Assembly: GCA_945871905.1 (NCBI GenBank)
Contig: CAMBXL010000001.1
Coordinates: 310,001 to 374,000 of the forward strand
DNA from: Chitinophaga pinensis
Lineage (GTDB): Bacteria; Bacteroidota; Bacteroidia; NS11-12g; UBA955
DNA length: 64,000 nucleotides
Direction of reading: 5' to 3'
In this document: in pieces, positions 26,815 through 34,484 of the stretch
How the letters are laid out: every line of letters begins with the position of its first letter
Numbering within the stretch: position 1 is the stretch's first letter
Position numbers and translations under genes: made by a program
Notes under the pieces: generated by a model
What the model saw: only the letters and a program-made list of their open reading frames with translations
Databases searched by the model: none
What the model was told of the DNA's origin: nothing

Positions 26815-27426
26815 TCAACCAACATTTTTAATTTCAAAAATTTCTGAATTATTATCGTAAATAACCGATAAAATTTTTAGATTTATTAATTTGATTAAAC
26901 TTCTTATTATCGTTCTTTTTTTGAAAGGCAACAAGCTTATTAAACTATTTAGTTTCAAAGGCCCATTTTCACGCATTATTTGCATAATTTCCGATTCAAA
27001 ATAGCCATAAGTATTTTTGCCTATGTTTTGGGTTTTATTATTAAATTTAAGCCACTCATAAGTAACAATGCCAGCTTTGAAAGTGTGATCTTCTTGTCTT
27101 ATATAAACAATTTTATTTTTTTCCGCATCTAAAGCGAACACAGGTTTTTCGGAATTTTCTTCAATAGTAACCTCTAAGATTACTTTTTTATCAATTGAGT
27201 GTTCTTTAAATTTAAATTCTACAGGAGGTACACAATAAAGTTGTGCAGCCATTTCAATCATGTATTTTTCTTCCTCTGATTTTACACCTGCAATGGTTTT
27301 GTTGTCCCTAACTCCCACTAATAATGTGCCTCCTTTGGTGTTGGAAAATGCACAAATAGTTTTGGCAATTTTATAAGCGTCAGAAATGGTATGCTTAAAA
27401 TCGAGTTGAAGCCCTTCACCATTCAT
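26815..27426 (-). CDS. AlbA_2/Schlafen-like putative ATP- or DNA-binding protein
   Basis: 203 aa from ATG 27426; an earlier ATG at 27462 would add 12 residues. The N-terminal half matches the Schlafen AlbA_2 domain: GLQLDFKHTISDAYKIAKTICAFSNTKGGTLLVGVRDNKTIAGV. The last ~60 residues form a winged-helix-like unit (YFESEIMQIMRENGPLKLNSLISLLPFKKRTIIRSLIKLINLKIL). AlbA_2 domains bind nucleotides or nucleic acid and are often in transcription regulators. It starts about 40 bases downstream of the M16 peptidase stop on the same strand, and may share its transcript. Confidence 0.75.
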   Translation of the reverse strand: MNGEGLQLDFKHTISDAYKIAKTICAFSNTKGGTLLVGVRDNKTIAGVKSEEEKYMIEMAAQLYCVPPVEFKFKEHSIDKKVILEVTIEENSEKPVFALDAEKNKIVYIRQEDHTFKAGIVTYEWLKFNNKTQNIGKNTYGYFESEIMQIMRENGPLKLNSLISLLPFKKRTIIRSLIKLINLKILSVIYDNNSEIFEIKNVG

Positions 27427-27466
27427 GATTAGTAGATTGATATGGTTAATACTTTTTATCAATTGT

Positions 27467-28699
27467 TTATTCTGATGTAAAGATAAGGCGACTCATTTGG
27501 GCTATTTCGAAAATTTCATTAGCTATGTCCTGAATAGTATTTGCTTGTATGTCTTCAATTTTTTTGATTGCATCTTCCAAACTTTCAATAGGATAGTAGT
27601 CTTGCGCTAAGTTTTTGCCTAATGCTAGTATAACATTCAAACGATGTTCTTCTGATAACGAGATTTGTCCTATAAATTGATTCTTTGCTTGGTTAAGCTG
27701 AAGTGTCGTTAATGGTTTTGATTTTAATAAATTCAATTCCTTGTTTATTAAATCTAAAGTTTTATTTAGGTGTTTTTTTTCTGTTGAGAAATAACAATGA
27801 AACAATCCTGTGTCTTTAAATGCCGAATAACCACTTTCAATGTTATAAGTATAGCCGTATTTTTCTCTAATGCTAAGATTTAACCGTGAATTCATGCCTG
27901 GACCGCCTAACAAATTATTGAGTAATAATAAAGGGATTCTGTTTTTGTGATGATATGGATAGGCAATGTTCCCAACAATAGCATGACACTGAATATGTTC
28001 TGTTTTTTTTGTTTGGTCTGTCTTTCGGTAATGCTTAAATACGTCTCTTTCTGGAATTGGTTTGTTAGGTAATTCTGATACACAAGTCTTTTCAATGTGC
28101 TTTAATGCCTCTTTAAAAGTCAATGAAGAACTAATACTCAGTGCAATATTTGAAGTTTGGTAATACGTATTATGAAAATCAATTAAAGTTTTTTGTTGGA
28201 TCTGTTGGATGCTTTCTTGGCTGCCTAAAATATTTGGACCCAATGAGTGTTTGTTAAATATTGACTCCTGAAATTCATCGTAAATGTTTTCTTCTGGAGT
28301 ATCTAAATACATATTAATCTCTTCCGAAATCACCTTTTTTTCTTTTGTTAATTCTTTCTCAGGAAAAGTTGAATTAAAGGTCAAATCACTCAAAAGTTCA
28401 AGTGCTCTTTTGAAATGAGGTGCTGTTACTGTCGCATAAATAGTGGTTATTTCTTTGGTTGTAAAAGCATTCATTTCACCACCAACTATTTCCAATCTAT
28501 TAATAATGTGGTAAGCGTTTCTTTTTTTAGTGCCTTTGAATAACATGTGCTCAAAACAATGGGCTGTACCGGGGATTTCTCCATCATCTCTCGAGCCAGC
28601 ATGGATAGTAAACGCAATATGCGAAGCTATAGCTTGAGGAAAATGGTGGTACATTATTTTTAATCCATTGTTTAGTGTATGTATAATATAGTCTTTCAA
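27467..28699 (-). CDS. M16-family zinc metallopeptidase
   Basis: 410 aa. The inverted zinc motif HCFEH lies in GTAHCFEHMLFKGT (H47, E50, H51), with the downstream acidic ligand region EINMYLDTPEEN. The family core is a pair of alpha/beta domains; the second carries the R-Y-type motif NSRLNLSIREKYGYTYNIESGYSAF. At 410 aa it is the usual single-chain processing-peptidase-like size. There is no signal peptide, so a cytosolic peptidase is expected. Its start abuts the stop of the nitronate monooxygenase-like gene with no gap, which implies coupled translation. Confidence 0.92.
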   Translation of the reverse strand: MKDYIIHTLNNGLKIMYHHFPQAIASHIAFTIHAGSRDDGEIPGTAHCFEHMLFKGTKKRNAYHIINRLEIVGGEMNAFTTKEITTIYATVTAPHFKRALELLSDLTFNSTFPEKELTKEKKVISEEINMYLDTPEENIYDEFQESIFNKHSLGPNILGSQESIQQIQQKTLIDFHNTYYQTSNIALSISSSLTFKEALKHIEKTCVSELPNKPIPERDVFKHYRKTDQTKKTEHIQCHAIVGNIAYPYHHKNRIPLLLLNNLLGGPGMNSRLNLSIREKYGYTYNIESGYSAFKDTGLFHCYFSTEKKHLNKTLDLINKELNLLKSKPLTTLQLNQAKNQFIGQISLSEEHRLNVILALGKNLAQDYYPIESLEDAIKKIEDIQANTIQDIANEIFEIAQMSRLIFTSE

Positions 28700-29638
28700 T
28701 TAGAATGAAATTAAAGAAGATTTAGCAAGTTCGTATTCTTTTAATAAGTCGGAAAATAGCTCAGCAACCGGTCGAGATTTCTTAATCATGGAAGCCACTT
28801 GACCAATTTCAAGTTCACCTTCTATCAAATCACCTTCAAACATCCCTTTTTTTGCTCTGCCACGGCCAAGTAATTGTGTAAGTTCTTCCTTGCTTGCACA
28901 ATTTTGTTCGGCTTGTTTTACTAAATCATAAAAAGGATTTTTTATTAATCTAACAGGTGTTAATGATTTCAAACTTAGTTCTGTGCCTCCATCTCCTGTT
29001 TCTATGATTTTGTTTTTAAAGTTTTGATGGGCACTGCTTTCGGCACTTGAGGCGAATAAACTACCAATTTGTACACCATCTGCACCCAATGCCATACAGG
29101 CTGCAATAGCATTTCCACTTCCTATTCCACCTGCTGCAATCACAGGGATGTTAACGGCCTTTTTTATCATTGGAATTAAACACAATGTTGTCGTTTCCTC
29201 ACGACCATTATGACCGCCAGCTTCAAAACCCTCAGCAACAATTGCATCAACCCCAGCTTGTTCACTTTTTATGGCAAATTTTGTATTTGAAACAACATGA
29301 ACCACTTTAATGCCGTGTTCTTTTAATTTACTTGTCCATGTGGCTGGATTTCCTGCACTTGTAAATACTATTTTTACACCCTCTTCTATAATGATAGCCA
29401 TGTGCTTGTCAATGTCAGGGTATAGTAATGGAACGTTTACACCAAATGGTTGGGAGCAAACTTTTTTGCATTTTTGAATGTGTTCTCTCAGAATTTCAGG
29501 ATACATACTGCCCGAACCAATAAGTCCTAATCCACCATTATTGCTTACAGCAGAAGCTAATTCCCAACCACTGCACCATATCATACCTCCCTGAATAATG
29601 GGGTACTTGATTTTAAATAATTCAGAGATTTTGTTCAT
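28700..29638 (-). CDS. Nitronate monooxygenase / FabK-like FMN TIM-barrel enzyme
   Basis: 312 aa. The sequence YPIIQGGMIWCSGWELASAVSNNGGLGLIGSG is the classical N-terminal FMN-binding start of nitronate monooxygenases and FabK enoyl-ACP reductases. Further motifs are AEGFEAGGHNG, IPVIAAGGIGSGNAIAACMALGADGVQIGSLF and PVRLIKNPF. These enzymes use FMN either to oxidise alkyl nitronates or to reduce enoyl-ACP, and sequence alone does not settle which. It heads a cluster with the M16 peptidase and AlbA_2 genes. Confidence 0.88.
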   Translation of the reverse strand: MNKISELFKIKYPIIQGGMIWCSGWELASAVSNNGGLGLIGSGSMYPEILREHIQKCKKVCSQPFGVNVPLLYPDIDKHMAIIIEEGVKIVFTSAGNPATWTSKLKEHGIKVVHVVSNTKFAIKSEQAGVDAIVAEGFEAGGHNGREETTTLCLIPMIKKAVNIPVIAAGGIGSGNAIAACMALGADGVQIGSLFASSAESSAHQNFKNKIIETGDGGTELSLKSLTPVRLIKNPFYDLVKQAEQNCASKEELTQLLGRGRAKKGMFEGDLIEGELEIGQVASMIKKSRPVAELFSDLLKEYELAKSSLISF

Positions 29639-29799
29639 TTTGTTTCTTGTAAAAACTTAATATTATGCAAATATACAAATTAATGAATCGAGGTTTTCTA
29701 TGCGTTCTGTAAAGATTGTACATATGTGTATTGAATAGTATGCATTTAAGTTAATGTTGATTTAGGGTTAATAATTAATCTATATAAAGTATTCTGTTT

Positions 29800-29829
29800 T
29801 TGAGTTAAGTTTGAACCTAAATTATTTTG
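29800..29829 (+). promoter_or_regulatory. Weak candidate promoter for the M3 peptidase gene
   Basis: TTG at 29800-29802 lies 20 bases before TATTTTG at 29823-29829. The -7 box is one base short of TAnnTTTG. It is 7 bases upstream of the start codon, so the transcript would have almost no leader. Confidence 0.3.
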
Positions 29830-29836
29830 AACTAAA

Positions 29837-31540
29837 ATGAGTAGAAATTGTATCCCTGAAAGTTTTAATATTACCACTTGGGAATTATTGTTGCCTTATT
29901 ATGAAAAGGCCATAGACTTCCCAATTAACAGTGCCGATGAATTTGATGATTTTTTGAAGTATATCAGTGAATTAGAATCTATGGTTAGCGAGGATTTAGC
30001 GTGGCGATACATAAAAATGACTTGCGATACCAATAATGAAGAGTTGGAAAAAAGGTATGTGGATTTTGTGAATTTAATTCAGCCACATATTGCTCCATTT
30101 GAAGATAAAATTAATCAAAAAATACACCAATCACCCTATAAATCAGCTTTAGAAAAAGAGAAATCGTATTTTATTTACTTTAGGTCAATAGCCAATTCTA
30201 TTCAGCTGTATCGTGAGGAAAATGTGCCACTATTTGCCGAAATTCAAACACTTTCCCAAAAATATGGTTCGATTACAGGTTCTATGTCTGTTGAAATTGA
30301 TGGTAAAGTATTGACTTTACAACAAGCTTCTAATATTTTAAAAGAACCAAATCGTGAGCGCAGACAAATGGCTTACGAAAAAATTCAAGCCGTTAGGTTT
30401 GATAAAGTAGATGAGTTGAATGGTTTGTTTAATGAACTAATTCAATTGAGACACCAAGTTGCAAAAAACTCGGGTTTTAGTGATTTTAGAGATTACATGC
30501 ACCAAGCCATGGGGCGTTTTGATTATTCGGTTCAAGATTGTTTTGATTTTCATGCAGCCATTGAACAGCAAGTCGTTCCATTGTTGAAAAAGATAGAATC
30601 AGAACGTAAAAATACACTTGGCTATGAAACATTGCAACCATTCGATTTGGCTGTAGATCCAAGTAATAGACCAGCATTAAAACCATTTGAAACCGGAGCT
30701 GAATTGCTAGAAAAGTCCATTCAATGTTTTACTGCAATAGATCCTGAATTTGGGGAAAATCTAAAGACAATGAAACAAAAATGTTTTTTGGATTTGGAAA
30801 GTAGGCTAGGGAAGGCGCCAGGTGGTTATAACTACCCTTTAGCAGAAAGCGGGGTTCCTTTTATATTTATGAATGCCGCCGGAAGTTTGAGAGATGTTGA
30901 AACAATGGTTCACGAAGGAGGACATGCTATGCATAGTTTTTTAACAGAACATTTATCCCTTAACGCGTTTAAAAATGCACCTATGGAGGTGGCTGAAGTG
31001 GCTAGTATGTCTATGGAACTATTAAGTATGGATACTTGGAATGCCTTTTTTGACAATGAAGGTGATTTGAAAAGAGCAAAAATTGAACAGCTTGAAGGCG
31101 TTATTGCAACTTTGCCTTGGATTGCCACCATTGATGCTTTTCAACATTGGATTTATACACATCCACAACATACTATTGAAGAGAGGGTAGAAGCATGGAA
31201 AAAAATATCACACCGATTTGATACAGGTGTTACCGATTATTCCAAATACCAACAATATCTTTCCAATAGTTGGCAAAAACAATTGCATTTATATGAAGTG
31301 CCATTTTATTATATCGAATATGGTTTTGCGCAATTAGGTGCCATTGCTATTTGGCGTAATTTTAAAAAGGATAAAGTAAATGGATTGATGGGATACAAGA
31401 ATTTATTGTCAAAAGGTTACACTGTCACAATTCCTGAGTTATTTGAGTCAGGCGGCGTTAAGTTTGACTTTTCAAGTAACTATGTTGGTGAGTTGTTTCA
31501 ATTTGTTTGGGACGAATTAGAGCAATTAAAGAAGAATTAA
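29837..31540 (+). CDS. M3-family oligoendopeptidase
   Basis: 567 aa. The zinc motif HEGGHAMHSF (HExxH, about residue 359) is followed by the downstream glutamate ligand in APMEVAEVASMSMELL, characteristic of the M3 family (PepF/thimet-type). The N-terminal half is the helical lid. There is no signal peptide, so it is a cytosolic peptidase that trims short peptides. It is followed 13 bases later by the DUF3352-like gene on the same strand. Confidence 0.93.
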   Translation: MSRNCIPESFNITTWELLLPYYEKAIDFPINSADEFDDFLKYISELESMVSEDLAWRYIKMTCDTNNEELEKRYVDFVNLIQPHIAPFEDKINQKIHQSPYKSALEKEKSYFIYFRSIANSIQLYREENVPLFAEIQTLSQKYGSITGSMSVEIDGKVLTLQQASNILKEPNRERRQMAYEKIQAVRFDKVDELNGLFNELIQLRHQVAKNSGFSDFRDYMHQAMGRFDYSVQDCFDFHAAIEQQVVPLLKKIESERKNTLGYETLQPFDLAVDPSNRPALKPFETGAELLEKSIQCFTAIDPEFGENLKTMKQKCFLDLESRLGKAPGGYNYPLAESGVPFIFMNAAGSLRDVETMVHEGGHAMHSFLTEHLSLNAFKNAPMEVAEVASMSMELLSMDTWNAFFDNEGDLKRAKIEQLEGVIATLPWIATIDAFQHWIYTHPQHTIEERVEAWKKISHRFDTGVTDYSKYQQYLSNSWQKQLHLYEVPFYYIEYGFAQLGAIAIWRNFKKDKVNGLMGYKNLLSKGYTVTIPELFESGGVKFDFSSNYVGELFQFVWDELEQLKKN

Positions 31541-31553
31541 TTTAAAAAATTAT

Positions 31554-33566
31554 ATGAAGAAGATAGTAATTGTTTTAGTAGTTTTATTGCTAGCCATCGG
31601 AGGGTATTTTGCTTGGTTAAAGTGGAGTCCCAATAAATTTACAGATGTATTTTATTTAATCCCTGATGATGCTGTAATGGTTGTTGAAACCCAAGACCCT
31701 ATTAATAATTGGCAAACTTTCAGTTCCTCTGAAATGTGGAGTGGTTTAAAAACATTTCCTCCGTTTGCTGAAATTACCCGCAATGCAGATGTTTTAGATG
31801 AAGTAATTAAATCGAATCAACAGGTATTTGGTTTATTAGGTCAAAGGCATTTGCTGATTTCAATTCACATGACTAAAGCCAAAGATTATGATTTTGTTTA
31901 CTATGCAGACATGCAAGAGGCTTCTAAGTCATCGATGATTAAAGCTTCGTTGGTTAGTGTGATAAAACAATTCGGCTTTTCACAAACCGTGAAAAAAGTG
32001 GGCGATGTGGAAGTTAATGAGTTTCTTGACCCACAAACAAGAGAAGTGTTATCAATCTGCTTCGTAAATAACTATTTGGTTTGCTCTTACAACAAAGGAC
32101 TTATAGAAAAGGTTGTTACAACGTCTCAGTTGCCTACCTCTCAGTTAGGAACCCAAGCAAGGTTTGATGAAATTGACAGATTAACCAGTCAGGAAGGCTT
32201 GTGTAGGATATTTGTAAACTATAAAACATTGCATCAATACATGGGGGTGTATATGGAAGATGTAAGTGATTTAAAATCATTGTTTACATCGCTACATTAT
32301 ACAGGATTTGACATTAACCTGAAAGATAACTTAGTTTTAGCAGATGGGTCAACTGTTGTTAATGACAGTTTGAGTTCAGCCCTTCAGGCATTGTCTGTTT
32401 CAGGCAAGTCAAACAGTGAGATTGAGTCGATATTCTCGGAAAAAACCTCGTTTTTGTTTTCACTAGGCTTTACTGATTTTAATACCTTTTACTCTAATTT
32501 TGAAAAAGTATTGAAGGCAGATGCTGAGGCGTATGCAAAACAAGATGCAGCGGTAAAAAAGTTGGAGAAATTCTTGAAAATTAGTTTACAAGAACAGCTC
32601 TTCGATTGGATGGGAAGTGAAATTGGAATTGCGCAGTATGAAACCGATGTTTTGATAGGGAATAAAGTAAAAAATGTAATGGCCATAAAAGCCAAAGACA
32701 TAGCTCTAGCAACAGAACAATTGGCTTATATAGAAAAACAAATTAGAAAAAGAACTCCTTTAAAGTTTAAAGAGTTAAACTACAAAAACTATCCCATAAA
32801 GTATTTGGAAGTAAAAGGCTTATTCAAAACAATACTTGGAAATATGTTTGAGAAGATTGAAAAGCCGTATTATACTTTTTTAGGAGATTTTGTGGTTTTA
32901 AGCGACGACCCCAAAACCTTATTAATGACCATTGATGATTTTATAGAACAAAAAACATTGTCAAATAAAGAAGATTTCAGAACATTTAGAGGGCAAATGC
33001 CAGAAAAGATTAGTGTGCTTGCTTATGTAAGTCCGGATAGGCATTTTGGGAATTTTAAAGGGTTGTTGAATAAAGAAAGTTGGGAGAGTTCCAAAAAGAA
33101 TCAAAATCACATAAGATCGTTTCAACAAATTGGTTTATCACTCTCCGGAGATGGAGATGTAATGAGAACTGTTTTTTGTGCGGATTATAGAAAATGGGAA
33201 AAGTTAGAAGAATTGCCTATTCAACCTATAGATACCGCTTCAATAGATTTGTTTCAAGATACACTTAGTGCGCTTGATTTGTTTATAGTTAGCAATTTTC
33301 AAGACAATATGAGTAATACATATTATGAAAGTGGTCAAGTGAAAACCTCCGTTGAAATGGAAGGGAAACTCATGGATGGCGCCTACATTGAATATTATGA
33401 AAATGGCATAGTAAAAGTAAAAGGGCAATACAAAAAAGGCGTAAAAACAGGGACATGGAAATATTACACTCCAAATGGAGTCCTAGAAAAGCGAGATAAG
33501 CCAAGCAATACAGAAGAAGATAATATGAGTTTTTGGGACAAAATATTAGGAAGAAATAAAGAATAA
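31554..33566 (+). CDS. DUF3352-like membrane-anchored protein with C-terminal MORN-type repeats
   Basis: 670 aa. A single N-terminal membrane helix (KKIVIVLVVLLLAIGGYFAWL) anchors the protein. The next ~530 residues resemble DUF3352-type proteins (FYLIPDDAVMVVETQDP, repeated internal duplication, LVLADGSTVVNDS). The last ~70 residues have MORN/YwqK-type repeats (YYESGQVKTSVEMEGKLMDGA, YYENGIVKVKGQYKKGVKTG, YYTPNGVL). MORN repeats often mediate contacts with lipid or proteins at membranes. No function is assigned. A terminator was not seen after it; the tRNA promoter follows within 10 bases. Confidence 0.78.
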   Translation: MKKIVIVLVVLLLAIGGYFAWLKWSPNKFTDVFYLIPDDAVMVVETQDPINNWQTFSSSEMWSGLKTFPPFAEITRNADVLDEVIKSNQQVFGLLGQRHLLISIHMTKAKDYDFVYYADMQEASKSSMIKASLVSVIKQFGFSQTVKKVGDVEVNEFLDPQTREVLSICFVNNYLVCSYNKGLIEKVVTTSQLPTSQLGTQARFDEIDRLTSQEGLCRIFVNYKTLHQYMGVYMEDVSDLKSLFTSLHYTGFDINLKDNLVLADGSTVVNDSLSSALQALSVSGKSNSEIESIFSEKTSFLFSLGFTDFNTFYSNFEKVLKADAEAYAKQDAAVKKLEKFLKISLQEQLFDWMGSEIGIAQYETDVLIGNKVKNVMAIKAKDIALATEQLAYIEKQIRKRTPLKFKELNYKNYPIKYLEVKGLFKTILGNMFEKIEKPYYTFLGDFVVLSDDPKTLLMTIDDFIEQKTLSNKEDFRTFRGQMPEKISVLAYVSPDRHFGNFKGLLNKESWESSKKNQNHIRSFQQIGLSLSGDGDVMRTVFCADYRKWEKLEELPIQPIDTASIDLFQDTLSALDLFIVSNFQDNMSNTYYESGQVKTSVEMEGKLMDGAYIEYYENGIVKVKGQYKKGVKTGTWKYYTPNGVLEKRDKPSNTEEDNMSFWDKILGRNKE

Positions 33567-33573
33567 ATCTTTT

Positions 33574-33604
33574 TTGTAAATTAAAAGAGAACTTCTTACT
33601 TTTG
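33574..33604 (+). promoter_or_regulatory. Promoter of the tRNA region
   Basis: TTG at 33574-33576, 20-base spacer, and TACTTTTG at 33597-33604 give a full match to the Bacteroidota TTG-N19/20-TAnnTTTG consensus. It is followed by CAATCCCG, as is common in front of stable RNA genes. It would transcribe the broken tRNA copy and then the intact tRNA. Confidence 0.75.
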
Positions 33605-33656
33605 CAATCCCGTTAACAAGTTGTAGATTTGTTAAAAATGTTGGGGCCCTTAGCTC

Positions 33657-33674
33657 TCACGCCCTACAGCGTGA
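33657..33674. repeat. 18-base hairpin inserted in the D-loop of the broken tRNA
   Basis: TCACGC and GCGTGA are perfect reverse complements around the loop CCTACA. It replaces ATT of the parental tRNA D-loop, with the flanking tRNA bases intact on both sides. Confidence 0.75.
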
Positions 33675-33693
33675 CGGTTAGAGCAACTGACTC

Positions 33694-33711
33694 TCCCGAT
33701 AGCTATCGGGA
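33694..33711. repeat. 18-base perfect palindrome inserted in the anticodon loop of the broken tRNA
   Basis: TCCCGATAGCTATCGGGA is fully self-complementary. It replaces ATAAT of the parental tRNA and removes the anticodon. A degenerate relative may lie at 37863-37884. Confidence 0.8.
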
Positions 33712-33756
33712 CAGTGGATACATGGTTCGACAACCATTAAAAAATGTCAAATGTTG

Positions 33757-33830
33757 GGGCCCTTAGCTCATTCGGTTAGAGCAACTGACTCATAATCAGT
33801 GGGTGGCTGGTTCGATTCCAGCAGGGCCCA
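33757..33830 (+). tRNA. tRNA with anticodon CAT, probably tRNA-Ile2 (lysidine-modified)
   Basis: 74 bases fold into a complete cloverleaf: acceptor GGGCCCT/AGGGCCC, D-arm GCTC/GAGC, anticodon stem ACTGA/TCAGT with loop CTCATAA, and T-arm GCTGG/CCAGC with loop TTCGATT. The discriminator is A. CCA is not encoded (ACCCC follows). The CAT anticodon could be Met or Ile2. The acceptor pairs C4-G69 and C5-G68, the GGnCCCTTAGCTC start and the GCTGGTTC..CCAGCAGGG T-arm are closest to E. coli tRNA-Ile2, which TilS modifies to read AUA. Confidence 0.88.
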
Positions 33831-33836
33831 CCCCTT

Positions 33837-33865
33837 AAAAAAACCTCCTAATCGGAGGTTTTTTT
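33837..33865 (+). terminator. Rho-independent terminator after the tRNA
   Basis: AAACCTCC (33841-33848) pairs with GGAGGTTT (33854-33861) around TAATC, with further A:T pairing and a T-run. It lies between the tRNA and the GIY-YIG gene, so the latter needs readthrough or its own promoter. Confidence 0.85.
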
Positions 33866-33878
33866 ATTTACTCTTTTT

Positions 33879-34175
33879 ATGAAAGAAATTTGTGCATACA
33901 TATTGTATTCACTAAAATTAGACAAGTACTATATTGGTGCCTGTCAAGACGAATTGCAAAAAAGAATTGACAATCATAATACTGGTTTTTATGGTTCAAA
34001 AACATTTACATCAAATGCGAATGATTGGATTTTATATTTAAAAATAGAAACCCAAGATTACGCTCATGCAATAAGAATTGAACGTAAAATTAAATCGATG
34101 AAGAGTAGGGTTTATTTAGAGAATCTTAAAAAGCATACAGTATTAGTAGAAAAGGTGTTTAATAATACTTTGTAA
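33879..34175 (+). CDS. Small GIY-YIG endonuclease-domain protein
   Basis: 98 aa, a stand-alone GIY-YIG nuclease domain. The GIY-like strand is AYILYS (residues 6-11), YIG is in KYYIGA (17-21), the catalytic arginine is in LQKRIDNHN (R29), and the metal-binding glutamate is in IRIERKIKSMKSR (E68). This is the UvrC-N/UPF0213-like short class. All core catalytic positions look present, so it is probably active. There is no DNA-binding extension. It lies 48 bases after an intact tRNA and between two fragments of a broken tRNA copy. That position suggests a tRNA-associated mobile or repeat-processing nuclease rather than UvrC-type repair; this is inference. Confidence 0.88.
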   Translation: MKEICAYILYSLKLDKYYIGACQDELQKRIDNHNTGFYGSKTFTSNANDWILYLKIETQDYAHAIRIERKIKSMKSRVYLENLKKHTVLVEKVFNNTL

Positions 34176-34484
34176 CAAAATGCAACTGACTCTCCCTTTC
34201 TCACTCGCATCTTGCGAGTTAAAAACACCTTTACCTCCTGTATCTCTTTGATGTGTTTTCATATTTCTGTTGTTTTGTTATTGAGACATTAATAATCAAA
34301 TACAAATGTATTTATTTTTCAAATTCATTTTACATTTATTAATAACACCAGAGGCAGAGTTGAAAATGACTCACAAGATGTGAGCGAGAAAGATTTATCA
34401 ATCATATACTCTAAATCCCAATTATTTACATACGTTTTTTTTATTAATCGCTTTAAAATGATAGTTTTGCGTCTTTAAATCAAG
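34176..34484. other. 309-base noncoding stretch
   Basis: It holds the tRNA fragment and the inverted repeat pair at 34182-34392, then an AT-rich stretch with a -7-like TAGTTTTG at 34462-34469 that could start transcription of the next gene (no clear -33 TTG). No open frame of note was seen. Confidence 0.7.
34182..34392. repeat. tRNA-fragment repeat plus imperfect inverted repeat pair downstream of the GIY-YIG gene
   Basis: GCAACTGACTCTCCC (34182-34196) is identical to 33683-33697 inside the broken tRNA. It runs straight into a 24-base arm (34196-34219) containing the hairpin ACTCGCA-TCT-TGCGAGT. The reverse complement of 34369-34392 matches that arm at 21 of 24 positions, and that second arm itself contains CTCACA-AGA-TGTGAG. 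The 149 bases between the arms carry no gene. Confidence 0.7.

Larger units (their letters stand above)
33643..33737 (+). pseudogene. Degenerate tRNA copy interrupted by two palindromes
   Basis: The bases from 33638 to 33656 repeat exactly those at 33751-33769, the start of the downstream intact tRNA. GGTTAGAGCAACTGACTC (33676-33693) also matches it exactly. In the D-loop the three bases ATT are replaced by an 18-base hairpin (TCACGC-CCTACA-GCGTGA, 33657-33674). In the anticodon loop ATAAT is replaced by a perfect 18-base palindrome (TCCCGATAGCTATCGGGA, 33694-33711), so the anticodon is lost. A T-arm-like hairpin ATGGTT-CGAC-AACCAT (33722-33737) follows, and the 3' acceptor strand is missing. 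It cannot be a working tRNA. The inserted palindromes look like repeat elements seen elsewhere in Bacteroidota, an inference from memory. Confidence 0.75.

Noticed and set aside
33643-33737. A second functional tRNA gene
   Set aside because: The anticodon is replaced by a palindrome, the D-loop is interrupted and the 3' acceptor strand is missing, so no cloverleaf forms.
33757-33830. Elongator tRNA-Met (anticodon CAT)
   Set aside because: The C4-G69 and C5-G68 pairs and the T-arm are closer to tRNA-Ile2. Met remains possible and is reflected in the wording.
33683-34196. Homing-type group I intron in the tRNA
   Set aside because: No intron core or splice-site pairing was seen, and the intact tRNA is uninterrupted. 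The nuclease gene lies after its terminator.
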